Virus record (IMG/VR): IMGVR_UViG_3300009703_004110
Coordinates: 62,001-126,000 of that record
Direction: 5' to 3' (one strand)
Length of the DNA stretch: 64,000 bases
Source of the DNA: a virus
The notes under the pieces are model-generated. The model was not told the DNA's origin. It saw only the letters and a program-made list of their open reading frames with translations, and ran no database searches. Made by a program: the position numbers and the translations under genes. Positions 24,429 to 32,953 of this stretch are shown one piece after another; the first letter of the stretch is position 1, and each line of letters begins with the position of its first letter.

Positions 24429-24751
24429 TAGTCCTCCATTTTCTCAATACGCTTAAGAAGATCGTCTTCTCGTCCATCTGTCCAATGAAATCCACGATCG
24501 TCTACAAATAGATGTACAGATATCTTGTTTAAAACAAGGCCATGATATTTCGCTCCTGCTTCTTCCAACACTTCAGTCGTGTACTTAAAGTGCTTAAAAT
24601 GTCTCGCAGAGAAGAAGTAAATCTCATGCCCCTCGTCATAAAGCTTATTAACTAGCTCAATCATATGAGGCTTTGGAAAGGAATCTCTATAGTCATTGGC
24701 AGGATTACCTTGGGTAAATACAGTGTCATCTAAATCAAATGCTATCTTCAT
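24428..24751 (-). CDS. Small HAD-family phosphatase-like protein
   Basis: A 107-residue HAD core: motif I FDLDDTVF at residues 5-12, the FFSARHF motif II-like segment near 47, and FVDDRG near 78-83 as the acidic motif IV. There is no cap domain. Similar short proteins occur in capsule loci. Its place between NeuB and glycosyltransferases makes a sugar-phosphate role likely; it is one of two candidates for the missing Kdo-8-P phosphatase (the other is at 12151). It overlaps both neighbours by 1-4 bases. Confidence 0.65.
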   Translation of the reverse strand: MKIAFDLDDTVFTQGNPANDYRDSFPKPHMIELVNKLYDEGHEIYFFSARHFKHFKYTTEVLEEAGAKYHGLVLNKISVHLFVDDRGFHWTDGREDDLLKRIEKMED

Positions 24752-25767
24752 GAGTTGCCCCTAATGTGAGCCAGTATAGCTTTACTAGCTGTAGTTTTTT
24801 CAGTGTACCTTTTGAGATTCTGACCTAAAAATCTATGATATGTAGGATCTTCTTTTAAGTACCTCTCAAGGCTTTGTACCTTACCTTTAAATATAAATAT
24901 ATCCTCACGGTATCGGTGAGAATAAACTTTTGCTGCGGCACTAAAATGATTGCCGTAAGTGCCGACAATTTTTTTGTCAAGGAGCGCTGGAAGTAACATG
25001 GCTGAGGACGGTAGGGTAAATAAAAAGATTTCAGATTTTGCGGCTATCTCCGCCTCGCTCCATGAATTAACTAAGGTATATTCTCCAAGTTTATGTTTTT
25101 TAAAAGCCTTTCGTATTAATTTTGGAGATCGCGAATGCTCTCTTAAATAGACCTTTACTCCGGTTTTGTCTGCCAAATCTTTAGATAATATTGCAGTCAT
25201 TTCTGCAACCTTTTCATCTTCCATTCTATGGCTAGTATCAAAAATAACTATATTCTTCTCAGGCTTGTGAATATTTACCTGCTCTAACATGTCTTCTATT
25301 CTTGGAGAACCAATGGCTGTCATCTTTTCTCCGCATCCAACTTTAGACATTATAGAGAGAGTTTCCTTACCGTATGCAAAAAAGGCTTTGGCGCCCATTA
25401 GGTTTGCCCTGTATAAATGGCTTTTCTTTCCGTTTGACTCAGTATATCTAAACATCGGCGGCGCATGATCCACGATATAGAATGGAATTTTTTTATTTAC
25501 CGCATGTTGGGCTGCCAGTCTATCTCCGTACCACCAAGGCTGCACTAGGATAACCGCATCAGGTTTTAATTTGTTAGTCAGGAAATCTCGCATCGGCGTA
25601 TCTGACAGACTCGTGTAGGGTGACTCTTTGAATTTTTTTGGATTATCCGTCATTTCATAAGAAAAGGAGCCGTACACTTCGTCGCCAGACTCCATAGCCT
25701 CTCTAACTAATGGTCTTAAATTATCTGCATAATAATCATATGGAGAGCTATAAAACAGTAATTTCAT
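24748..25767 (-). CDS. Probable GT-B glycosyltransferase
   Basis: A 339-residue protein with two Rossmann-like halves. The first begins MKLLFYSSPYDYY and includes PDAVILVQPWWYG and IPFYIVDHAPP. The second begins NIVIFDTSHR, followed by KVYLREHSRSP and a FTLPSSAMLLPALLDKKIVGTYG segment. That late segment resembles the donor-site loop of GT-B enzymes of the capsule and CDP-glycerol transferase kinds. The family is not certain. TAGGAG precedes the ATG at 25767. It overlaps the HAD gene and the next glycosyltransferase by 4 bases each. Confidence 0.5.
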   Translation of the reverse strand: MKLLFYSSPYDYYADNLRPLVREAMESGDEVYGSFSYEMTDNPKKFKESPYTSLSDTPMRDFLTNKLKPDAVILVQPWWYGDRLAAQHAVNKKIPFYIVDHAPPMFRYTESNGKKSHLYRANLMGAKAFFAYGKETLSIMSKVGCGEKMTAIGSPRIEDMLEQVNIHKPEKNIVIFDTSHRMEDEKVAEMTAILSKDLADKTGVKVYLREHSRSPKLIRKAFKKHKLGEYTLVNSWSEAEIAAKSEIFLFTLPSSAMLLPALLDKKIVGTYGNHFSAAAKVYSHRYREDIFIFKGKVQSLERYLKEDPTYHRFLGQNLKRYTEKTTASKAILAHIRGNS

Positions 25768-26774
25768 ATATATCTCCTAATTAATCCAGTGAATTCTTTT
25801 GCCCTTCTATCATGATTATGCTTTGCCATGACATACTTATGTGCTGTATGTATCTTATCTCTTAGTAAATCCGGATTTCTGACGTGATAATATATCTCTC
25901 GATGCATACGCTTTAAATCACCACGATCCTTGCTGTATGGAATAAAGGTCCCCTCTGGCAAGATTTCTGAGCCATTGGTTGGGACTCCTACCAACATTGA
26001 ATAGCTAGCCGGTATTTGAAAGTATTTTGCCGTCATGAAGTTGCAAGTTCCGCCACAAGCTAATCCGAACTGATTGGCCGTATAAAACCTTACAAATTTT
26101 TCTCCGGTTAATATCTCCCTTCTAAATTTTCTTCTATTTGTAATCTTGGAAACTTGAAGCATCTTTCTTTTTTCCAGAAAATCCATCGCCGCAATACGAT
26201 GCGCATACAACTCCTTAGATGAGTTATGAGCTGCACCAAGAAATCCAACCTTAAAGTTCTTAGCCTTAACATCCTTTATTATGTTATTTTTATACAGCTT
26301 GCGATCTATAGAGAACGGCAGCCAATGGCCATCTATTTCTAATGGATTCTCTAATGCAATTTTGTGTCTGAAAAATGCTGCGGTATATCCCAAATCTTTA
26401 AACCAGTCTGCTTGACTCTGCCTAAATCCGGAGCGGCAATAATCTGTTGTTACATGAAACTTCGGAATGCTAGTTTTTGATAAAAAATCCTCGACCCACT
26501 GATATCTATGTACATTATCTAAGCCTATTTCGTAACTAGAGCCATTGCAGTTATATGTCAATATAATATCTGGCTTCATTCTGGACGCTATATGGTCAAG
26601 TTCCTTCGTAACTGCCGCCCTATTTGGATTTGTTGACTTCGGAAGATATTTATGCATATATCTGCCATAGCCCATAATGCGATGTATATTGTTCTTGTGC
26701 ATATGAGATATAAAATCTATATGCAAATCGGCATTATGTCCGTAATCCCTGTTGTCAATATACAGTATCTTCAT
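25764..26774 (-). CDS. GT-B glycosyltransferase (CgeB-like arrangement)
   Basis: A 336-residue protein: N-terminal strand MKILYIDNRDYGH; PDIILTYNC mid-domain; then a linker strand KVGFLGAAHNSSKELYAHR. The C-terminal part is GGTCNFMTAKYFQIPAS, LVGVPTNGSEIL and a final HKYVMAKHNHDRRAKEF. The last blocks match the glyco_trans_1_2-type end of CgeB-like enzymes (E-x-x-A...H-x-x-x-x-R). No strong Shine-Dalgarno site is seen. It is separated from its upstream glycosyltransferase neighbour by a LAGLIDADG gene. Confidence 0.6.
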   Translation of the reverse strand: MKILYIDNRDYGHNADLHIDFISHMHKNNIHRIMGYGRYMHKYLPKSTNPNRAAVTKELDHIASRMKPDIILTYNCNGSSYEIGLDNVHRYQWVEDFLSKTSIPKFHVTTDYCRSGFRQSQADWFKDLGYTAAFFRHKIALENPLEIDGHWLPFSIDRKLYKNNIIKDVKAKNFKVGFLGAAHNSSKELYAHRIAAMDFLEKRKMLQVSKITNRRKFRREILTGEKFVRFYTANQFGLACGGTCNFMTAKYFQIPASYSMLVGVPTNGSEILPEGTFIPYSKDRGDLKRMHREIYYHVRNPDLLRDKIHTAHKYVMAKHNHDRRAKEFTGLIRRYI

Positions 26775-27634
26775 AAGTATTTTCTTATTAGATTAAAACA
26801 GTTTTCTTTATATAACTTCTGACTAAGAAGCCTGGTATCTCTATTCCCATATCTCAATATATAGTTACCTCTATCACAACGAATAGTTCCTTTAAATAAA
26901 TTTAAGTGCTCTTTTATACTTTTTAAAAAGTTATTAGAATTTGAATATATTGAAATATTTTTATATTTTCCATTAGAATAGAGAGAGCCGTCACCTTCAT
27001 AAAAACCTTTTATGAAGTAGTCTATATATTGATCCTCAATGTTTGGAAAAATTAAATTATTAGACTTAGGAGAATGTATATTAAAATCTCTGACAATTTC
27101 TGAACATATTTTTTTATTTGACAAGACCCATTTGGCATATTTATCGTTCACTATATAAATTTTTGAAATTGGATACATTTTCTTAAAATATTCTAATACT
27201 TCTATATCATTTTTAGATATTTTAATTTCAATCTTTTGATTTGTAATATATCCATCCGCAAATATCCATCCTAAAAGATAAAAGAATTTATAGTCTCTTT
27301 TACGCAAAAAATTACGTTTGCTTAACCCAAGTCTTTTAAGCTTTGCGCTTATAGCCCCAGAAGTATATGGAAGATATTTCGACATTTCATTGGAGGACAT
27401 TTCTAAGTAGTTATCTTTCAAAAAAGATTCGTCGCTTTCTGTCCATTTTTTATTCTGCCTCTTCAGACATCCGCATGATTTAGTTATATTTTGAACCAAA
27501 CTACTTGATGCAATAATTTTTGTATTTCCACATTCACATTTACATATCCAGGTAAATCGCCCATTATTATCTATACTACCTGCTTTAATAATCGTTAATT
27601 TTCCTATTTTTTTATTCGTCAGGTCTTTCATCAT
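26771..27634 (-). CDS. LAGLIDADG homing endonuclease with zinc-finger-like N-terminus
   Basis: A 287-residue free-standing endonuclease. Residues 31-56 hold a CKCEC...CGC cysteine cluster like those at the front of many phage homing nucleases. Residues 63-105 look like a Myb-type helix-turn-helix (KKWTESDESFLK). The two LAGLIDADG helices are LLGWIFADG (120-128) and FIKGFYEGDG (207-216), so one chain forms the full nuclease. It sits between two glycosyltransferase genes, overlaps the downstream one by 4 bases, and is more AT-rich than its neighbours. AGAGAGG precedes ATGATG. Confidence 0.88.
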   Translation of the reverse strand: MMKDLTNKKIGKLTIIKAGSIDNNGRFTWICKCECGNTKIIASSSLVQNITKSCGCLKRQNKKWTESDESFLKDNYLEMSSNEMSKYLPYTSGAISAKLKRLGLSKRNFLRKRDYKFFYLLGWIFADGYITNQKIEIKISKNDIEVLEYFKKMYPISKIYIVNDKYAKWVLSNKKICSEIVRDFNIHSPKSNNLIFPNIEDQYIDYFIKGFYEGDGSLYSNGKYKNISIYSNSNNFLKSIKEHLNLFKGTIRCDRGNYILRYGNRDTRLLSQKLYKENCFNLIRKYL

Positions 27635-27641
27635 CCTCTCT

Positions 27642-28565
27642 TTATAATAATGAAAATATATTATTCCACTTGCTTGTGAAGTCTCTAATGTGAAAATGTT
27701 TTATAGCGGCCTCTCTTCCATTTGCCGACATCTCTATTCTTAAATCATCATTTTTAAGTAACAATTTTATATACTTTGTTAATTCTTTTGGGTCATTTGA
27801 TAAATATCCGCTCTTTTTATGTTTAATATATCTTCTTATATCAAAATTATTAGTAGAAACTATTGGACACCCGCTCATCATTGCTTCCGCCCTACTACGT
27901 GGCATCGCAGAATTTGTTGTCGGATTAAAAAACAAACTATATTGACTGTGATAATTGACAAGGTCCTCGAAGGTATCTGCGTCTCCAATACTCATTTTAA
28001 GCCCTGGGTTTCCATGACCTAATACATCACATATGCTGCCAGTCTTGTCATTCACCTTGTTCCACAAGTCCCAGCCTAAAAATCTGGCCCTCTTCTCAAA
28101 AACATTCAGGATGCACAACACACGTCCATTCTTCTCTACGCCTTTCATTGGCTTAAACTCTTTTGGATCAAATCCGTGCACTATATAATGATGTTTCATC
28201 TTACGATGATAGTGTCCCTTATATTTATTCATAACATCGAGAGAATTCCAGACCATATGTTTTACTTGTGGAATTACACCATATGGACTCGTTGTCTGCC
28301 CCACCGCTATCGGTATCGCTCCATTTTTAACAAACGGCATATACCTTTGTGGATTTAATGGTGAGCGAACAATCACTACGTCGTACTTTAGCTCGTGAGC
28401 CCTTCTCTCATCTATTAGCAGGACATTGTCATTTAGCGGCCTGTGCGCCTTATTCCAATTCGGCTTAACTGAATTAAGTCCAGTAAGGTGAAACTCATGC
28501 CCTGTTTTAAAAAACTCATACTGATGGCCTTGATGGCAGTAGTAATCAAGAACTCTTAATTTCAT
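27642..28565 (-). CDS. GT4-like glycosyltransferase
   Basis: A 307-residue retaining GT-B enzyme. The N-terminal half is short (MKLRVLDYYCHQGHQYEFF). The C-terminal donor domain shows GRVLCILNVFEKR, then NPTTNSAMPRSRAEAMMSGCPIV, the E-x7-like acidic motif region of GT4, followed by a STNNFDIRRYI segment, and YLSNDPKELTKYI near the end. It is the first of four consecutive GT4-like genes (27642-32303) in stop-start overlap, interrupted only downstream by the LAGLIDADG gene. Sugar specificity is unknown. Confidence 0.78.
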   Translation of the reverse strand: MKLRVLDYYCHQGHQYEFFKTGHEFHLTGLNSVKPNWNKAHRPLNDNVLLIDERRAHELKYDVVIVRSPLNPQRYMPFVKNGAIPIAVGQTTSPYGVIPQVKHMVWNSLDVMNKYKGHYHRKMKHHYIVHGFDPKEFKPMKGVEKNGRVLCILNVFEKRARFLGWDLWNKVNDKTGSICDVLGHGNPGLKMSIGDADTFEDLVNYHSQYSLFFNPTTNSAMPRSRAEAMMSGCPIVSTNNFDIRRYIKHKKSGYLSNDPKELTKYIKLLLKNDDLRIEMSANGREAAIKHFHIRDFTSKWNNIFSLL

Positions 28566-29671
28566 TTCAATCTCCTAATTGCAAATTCCTTATTTATAAT
28601 GTTTTTGACCGCTTCTGTTGTCATTTTATTGGCTATATTCTTAGCTCTAACGATTTTTTCAGAGTAACTCTCTGGATTGGTGTATATTCTTCTCATCTGA
28701 ACTGATAACGATCGAATACTGGGGTATGCCCAACTTTGATAGTTGTTATATAAAACAGACCAATCCATCCCAGCAACAGGACCGAGCTTGTGCTCAATTA
28801 TATTTGCGCTATTCTCATCCAAGTGTTCTGTAATTCCACCGTACTTTGTTACTATTAGATGATTTCCAGATAGCATTGCATCATGGATTGGAACACCCCA
28901 ACCTTCTCCGTGATGAGGTGAGACATAGCAGTCACAAGTATTGTGTAAAGCCTGGATATAATATTCATCTATAACATCTCGGCACATATATATTCTAGGG
29001 TAATACTTCAGGTTCAGCCTTCGTTTTACCTCAAGTATATCTCTTTTAATCTTATCTTTGGTGTAATTACCAACACCAAGCGAGTTAACTTTCAGAATTA
29101 GAATAACATTGTCATTTTCATTAAAGGTCTTGTAATAGGCATGCAACAACTCCTTAAACCCTTTTCTTTCATGCCATTGGAATACTGAGTAAAATTTAAA
29201 AACATCATCAGATATTCTATGTGTTTTTGAGAAATCTGATGGAAAAAATAGCCTATCCTCATTGTCCCAGTAATCTATCGGAGTTGGGACTATTTTAATT
29301 GGACCCTTAAATTTTGCTTTGCGACATGCATCCTCAACTAATTTGCACGGTAACCATAACTCATCCACTTGATTAATCATGCGCTCCCAACTTATTGGAA
29401 GCCTATCAGCCTCCCAATAAAAGTACCCTATCTTATATGCCTGACTACGATGCTTACTCCACGGTGGTCCATGCAAATAGAAGTCTACATTTGTCTGCCC
29501 AGTATAGTCATTCAGAGTCATAAAAAAGTCGTAATTCTTCTCTTCTGCTTTCTGACCAAAATGAAATTTGGTCGGTATGTCAGAGTTTGAAAATGCCCTT
29601 GCAAATCCCTTCACGGCATTACCATATCCAGAGGTTCCGCCAAGTGGGCCAAAAAGTCTAATTTTATTCAT
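28562..29671 (-). CDS. GT4-like glycosyltransferase
   Basis: A 369-residue protein with N-terminal GPLGGTSGYGNAVKGFARAF, the donor-domain WHERKGFKELLHAYY strand, and SPHHGEGWGVPIHDAMLSG, a clear GT4 E-x7-E-type motif with His-rich loop. GYFYWEADRLP is typical of the first domain in this clan. The start overlaps the stop of the 29671 gene by 1 base, and its own stop overlaps the next start by 4, so translation is coupled. It is related to the protein at 31200 in layout (both have a Y-E-x-x-x-LP segment). Confidence 0.85.
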   Translation of the reverse strand: MNKIRLFGPLGGTSGYGNAVKGFARAFSNSDIPTKFHFGQKAEEKNYDFFMTLNDYTGQTNVDFYLHGPPWSKHRSQAYKIGYFYWEADRLPISWERMINQVDELWLPCKLVEDACRKAKFKGPIKIVPTPIDYWDNEDRLFFPSDFSKTHRISDDVFKFYSVFQWHERKGFKELLHAYYKTFNENDNVILILKVNSLGVGNYTKDKIKRDILEVKRRLNLKYYPRIYMCRDVIDEYYIQALHNTCDCYVSPHHGEGWGVPIHDAMLSGNHLIVTKYGGITEHLDENSANIIEHKLGPVAGMDWSVLYNNYQSWAYPSIRSLSVQMRRIYTNPESYSEKIVRAKNIANKMTTEAVKNIINKEFAIRRLK

Positions 29672-31203
29672 CAGATATATTCTCCCGGAAACTTGACAAG
29701 TCCCTCACTCTTTGATATTTCAATATAAAAATTATCCATGCATAAAATGGATTCATAAAATAATTTTGAATTGTCTTCAATATTATGATTTAATTCTATA
29801 TACTCTCGTGCGTTTTCTATGAGGTCTTTATTGTCAACTATCCTTCGTATAATCTTTGAATCTTTTTTTGGATTCATAGTTAAAAACCTTCCATTATAAC
29901 CATCTTTTAGTATATCAGGTATGGCCCCTACTTTAGATGCACATACCGGAGTACCAGAGGACATAGCTTCTAATATCGATATTGGCGTACCTTCCATTTT
30001 TGATGGTAAAACAAAGACGTCAAAAACATTATAAAACTTTTCCACTTCTGGCTTAAATCCCATCATACGAACATTTTCTGTCTTCTGACTATTTATAGCT
30101 TTGGAACGCGGGCCATCACCTACAATGAGAAATACCGCATCCGGCATAGTCTTGGCTAACTCCAAAATGTATTCATGATTCTTTTCTGGAGATAGCCTCG
30201 CAACAGTTCCAACTATTATAGAGTCGTGGGGCAGGCCGAGCATGGTCTTTATGTTCTTTTTATTTCTTACATTAAAGCGCTCCAAGTCTACGCCTACTGG
30301 AACGACTGTTCTGGCGTCACCACGTATACCATCTATATTTTTAGCTAAGCTATCAGCTATAGTGATTATATGCTCTACATAGTCTCGTCTTGGTAGTTTA
30401 GACACAGCGTCTGGCCAGCTAAAATCGCTGTGGTATATTTCCACTAACTTTGCCGAAAGCTCTCCATCCTTCTTCATATTAGATAATATCTTATAGACTG
30501 ATGCACTATTGTAGTAAACCACATAATTAAAGTTTTCCGCCTTAAGCATTCCCATCAGATGTGCCGAACTTTTAACATCTTTATGATTAACCGCCCCATC
30601 AATCTTAAACTTGACAGGGTTAGGCTTCATATAGATCATAGTTATGTTCATCGACTTGTTTTGTATTCGATTCACTATTTCTTGCAAGTAGATCTCACCA
30701 CCGCCATATATTCCGTATGGCACTACGAATGCAATCTTCTTTTTGGAGACCTTTTTGAGTTCGTCAGGATATATAACCTTTCCTTTCTTTCTCTTGTACT
30801 TTGGAACGGTTTTGGGCTGAGATGCCTCTTTCTTTTCTGATTTCTTGTCTATCATAAGTCGCGCTATTTCCACACTTCCAAATGTGGTGCCGGAACGTGA
30901 CAGTATAAGGCTCGCACTACCCGACTTTTTGACTCTGAACGGAAAGGCATATTCTGACCAAGATGATGTAGAAAAGGTAATTCTCTTATTTATATAGTTG
31001 ACCGAGTCTCCGTCTTCCACTCTGAAATCCATAACGCCATTACCACTTCTTTTTTTGCCTATTATTTTGATATTGTATTCGCCAGGAGATAACAAAAGCT
31101 TATGCTCGAAATTTGCAGATTTTAGGACTACAAGATTCGTTCCGTCAATCTTGACGCCGCGCCCATTCCAGTTCTTTGCCCTAGCTGAGTCGAAAATTAT
31201 CAT
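29671..31203 (-). CDS. GT4 glycosyltransferase with N-terminal beta-sandwich domain
   Basis: A 510-residue protein. Residues 1-120 are beta-rich (MIIFDSARAKNWNGRGVKI, SPGEYNIKIIGKK, FRVKKSGSASLILSRSG) and look like a carbohydrate-binding or accessory jelly-roll domain. A lysine-rich linker follows, then a standard GT4 enzyme: FVVPYGIYGGGEIYLQEI, VPVGVDLERF, VGTVARLSPEKNHEYILE, FLIVGDGP, and SKMEGTPISILEAMSSGTPV with the E-x7-E donor motif. Extra N-terminal domains are unusual in this position. The enzyme family is certain; the role of the first domain is not. Confidence 0.88.
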   Translation of the reverse strand: MIIFDSARAKNWNGRGVKIDGTNLVVLKSANFEHKLLLSPGEYNIKIIGKKRSGNGVMDFRVEDGDSVNYINKRITFSTSSWSEYAFPFRVKKSGSASLILSRSGTTFGSVEIARLMIDKKSEKKEASQPKTVPKYKRKKGKVIYPDELKKVSKKKIAFVVPYGIYGGGEIYLQEIVNRIQNKSMNITMIYMKPNPVKFKIDGAVNHKDVKSSAHLMGMLKAENFNYVVYYNSASVYKILSNMKKDGELSAKLVEIYHSDFSWPDAVSKLPRRDYVEHIITIADSLAKNIDGIRGDARTVVPVGVDLERFNVRNKKNIKTMLGLPHDSIIVGTVARLSPEKNHEYILELAKTMPDAVFLIVGDGPRSKAINSQKTENVRMMGFKPEVEKFYNVFDVFVLPSKMEGTPISILEAMSSGTPVCASKVGAIPDILKDGYNGRFLTMNPKKDSKIIRRIVDNKDLIENAREYIELNHNIEDNSKLFYESILCMDNFYIEISKSEGLVKFPGEYI

Positions 31204-32303
31204 AACAATCCTAAAATCTGATTAGCGGCATTTTCCCAAGTAAACCTTCTTAACGTTTCTTGCCTTCCTAACTCAAACTTATTCATTAAGGTTTGGTGGT
31301 TGTTAAATGCCAGCAACATTGCCTCAGCTAAATCATCTTTATGCGGCATAAATGTTGTTGCGCCAGGTGTCGGTCTCCAATATTGGTAGTGCCCCGGCGC
31401 CTCAACCTCTTTTACATCATACAAGATCGAATTTTCATTATTTAGAAAATCTAGTTGACCAGTACACTTTGGCGAAATAACCAGCATATTAGCCGCTAGA
31501 CCTTCCAGCAGTGGTAGGCCAAATCCTTCCGATGATGCTGCACTAACTAGGCAATTACATGAGTTATATAATGGGACCATGCTTGGAAACTTTGTTTGTA
31601 TAATCTCTACCTGAGGAAGTCGTTTACCTTTATTCTTATAATATCCCTGAACTGTCAGAAACTGTTTCATGATATCAACTTCAAAACTAAACCTCTTTCT
31701 ACTTTTAGGAGGGTTTAAATCTGTCTTTATTACGAGACATACGTCATCGTCCTGATCAAAAGCCGTGTAATATGCCTCAAGTACGACATTCATATTCTTT
31801 CTATAATGAGGAATTGATACATTAAGAAATCTGAAGCTCTTTTTGTTTCCAAGGTTAACAGTGCTCTTGTTATCAAAATCTTCTGGATGAATACCGTGCG
31901 GGACTACTACGCATTTATCTGGGTTTACACCGCTATTAACAAAAACCTCTTTTGAGAAATTACTTGATGGTAAAGCCACATCCAAATGATCAAACTTCTT
32001 TGCCCACTCTGGCGGCATTAAACTAGTCTCATAATTATAAATTGCCATTTTCATTCGAGACTTCTTAGCGAATCTTGCCGGGAAGTTACGTGGCAATGTA
32101 TAACATATGTCAAGATCCGGACTATGATAATCCCTCTCTTTATGAGGATCCCAGGATGGCGGAACATTATTATAGTTATTGGTAGTCGTTATATAGCAGT
32201 CATGCTCTTGTTTTATAAATTCACCAAGAAGGGCCCGCATTGTGACAGCCCATGAATGGTGAGTACCTATTATCCCCCTGCTTCTGATTTTGAGCTTACT
32301 CAT
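31200..32303 (-). CDS. GT4-like glycosyltransferase
   Basis: A 367-residue protein: N-terminal GIIGTHHSWAVTMRALL; YNYETSLMPPEW and LPSSNFSKEVF in the first domain; CVVVPHGIHPEDF; RFLNVSIPHYRKNMNVVLEA; and AASSEGFGLPLLEGLAANM, the GT4 donor motif. A later WRPTPGATTFMPHKDDLA is in the usual C-terminal helix position. It is the first glycosyltransferase transcribed after the regulatory gap at 32716-32953, with only the zinc-finger gene before it, and it overlaps both neighbours. Confidence 0.85.
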   Translation of the reverse strand: MSKLKIRSRGIIGTHHSWAVTMRALLGEFIKQEHDCYITTTNNYNNVPPSWDPHKERDYHSPDLDICYTLPRNFPARFAKKSRMKMAIYNYETSLMPPEWAKKFDHLDVALPSSNFSKEVFVNSGVNPDKCVVVPHGIHPEDFDNKSTVNLGNKKSFRFLNVSIPHYRKNMNVVLEAYYTAFDQDDDVCLVIKTDLNPPKSRKRFSFEVDIMKQFLTVQGYYKNKGKRLPQVEIIQTKFPSMVPLYNSCNCLVSAASSEGFGLPLLEGLAANMLVISPKCTGQLDFLNNENSILYDVKEVEAPGHYQYWRPTPGATTFMPHKDDLAEAMLLAFNNHQTLMNKFELGRQETLRRFTWENAANQILGLL

Positions 32304-32715
32304 CTAGTTTCTCCAGCAAATCATTGTACTTTCTTCGTCTTAAGCTTTGGCAGCTCCTACATATATTATCATGTCCATCTATAGATGCGCTTCTTTTATT
32401 GAAGTCATCTATATCACGAATATTCTCACAGAAATAGCATCGTTTCTCATCTCTAGAGATATAGACTTTTGCATCCGTTATCTCTTTGTCACGCTGCTGC
32501 CTATATTCACGCTTCTCTTCACGATGATCTTCATAATATGTCTTTGATGCCTGAATTCTTGCACTTTTGTGCTTTTCGTAACTTTCGCGATTACGCTTTC
32601 TGGAGCAATATTTACATATTCGGCTTAAGCCGCTTTTTCGAGATTTATCTTTAGTAAACTCGTCTGGCGCCCTAAACTCATCACACTCTGGGCAAATTTT
32701 AGTATCTAGATGCAT
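32296..32715 (-). CDS. Tandem zinc-ribbon protein, possible nuclease-related
   Basis: A 139-residue basic protein made of two similar halves. The first has CPEC, then DEF, then CKYCSRKRNR. The second has CYFC, then DDFNKRSASIDG, then CRSCQSLRRRKY. Each half forms a four-cysteine zinc site followed by Arg/Lys residues, and a charged helical linker joins them. Similar cysteine modules occur in phage HNH-type proteins, but no H-N-H residues are visible, so a nuclease activity is not shown. It is the first gene after the 32716-32953 gap. No good Shine-Dalgarno site is seen. Confidence 0.55.
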   Translation of the reverse strand: MHLDTKICPECDEFRAPDEFTKDKSRKSGLSRICKYCSRKRNRESYEKHKSARIQASKTYYEDHREEKREYRQQRDKEITDAKVYISRDEKRCYFCENIRDIDDFNKRSASIDGHDNICRSCQSLRRRKYNDLLEKLDE

Positions 32716-32953
32716 ATTATTATGTTACTGTATGAAAAAATGAAATTTAGTTAAAAATGAAGTTAACAGCAGGAAACTTTTTTCGAGTGAGTATAGTATA
32801 TGCCCAATTAATTCGACAAAACTCTCGCGCGCGAATAGTTGTAGTATATACCCCTATGGAGATTCATGGAGGAGTATATACGCTAACAGGGAAGTCCTTT
32901 GATCCGCTGCTCCATAGTATAGAGCTATAGTGTACTGGGCCAAGCATTGTCGA
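32716..32953 (-). promoter_or_regulatory. Intergenic region with four AGTATA-type boxes and a palindrome
   Basis: This 238-base gap separates the tail module from the glycan island. Plus-strand boxes are AGTATATGCCC (32795-32805), AGTATATACCCC (32843-32854), AGTATATACGC (32873-32883) and AGTATAGAGC (32916-32925). On the minus strand they read as TATACT, resembling a bacterial -10 element. A 10-base palindrome TCGCGCGCGA lies at 32825-32834. I see no clear -35 elements, no tRNA and no terminator hairpin with a T-run. The likely role is to start or control transcription of the glycan genes; this is inferred from position and repeated boxes. Confidence 0.4.

Noticed and set aside
1-32715. Host bacterial capsule or LPS locus
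   Set aside because: Homing endonucleases within the block, the same strand and tight packing as the tail module, and no export genes make a phage island more likely.
32716-32953. tRNA or small RNA gene, or intrinsic terminator, in the largest gap
   Set aside because: I could not fold a cloverleaf, and no GC hairpin followed by a T-run was seen; only the short palindrome and box repeats stand out.
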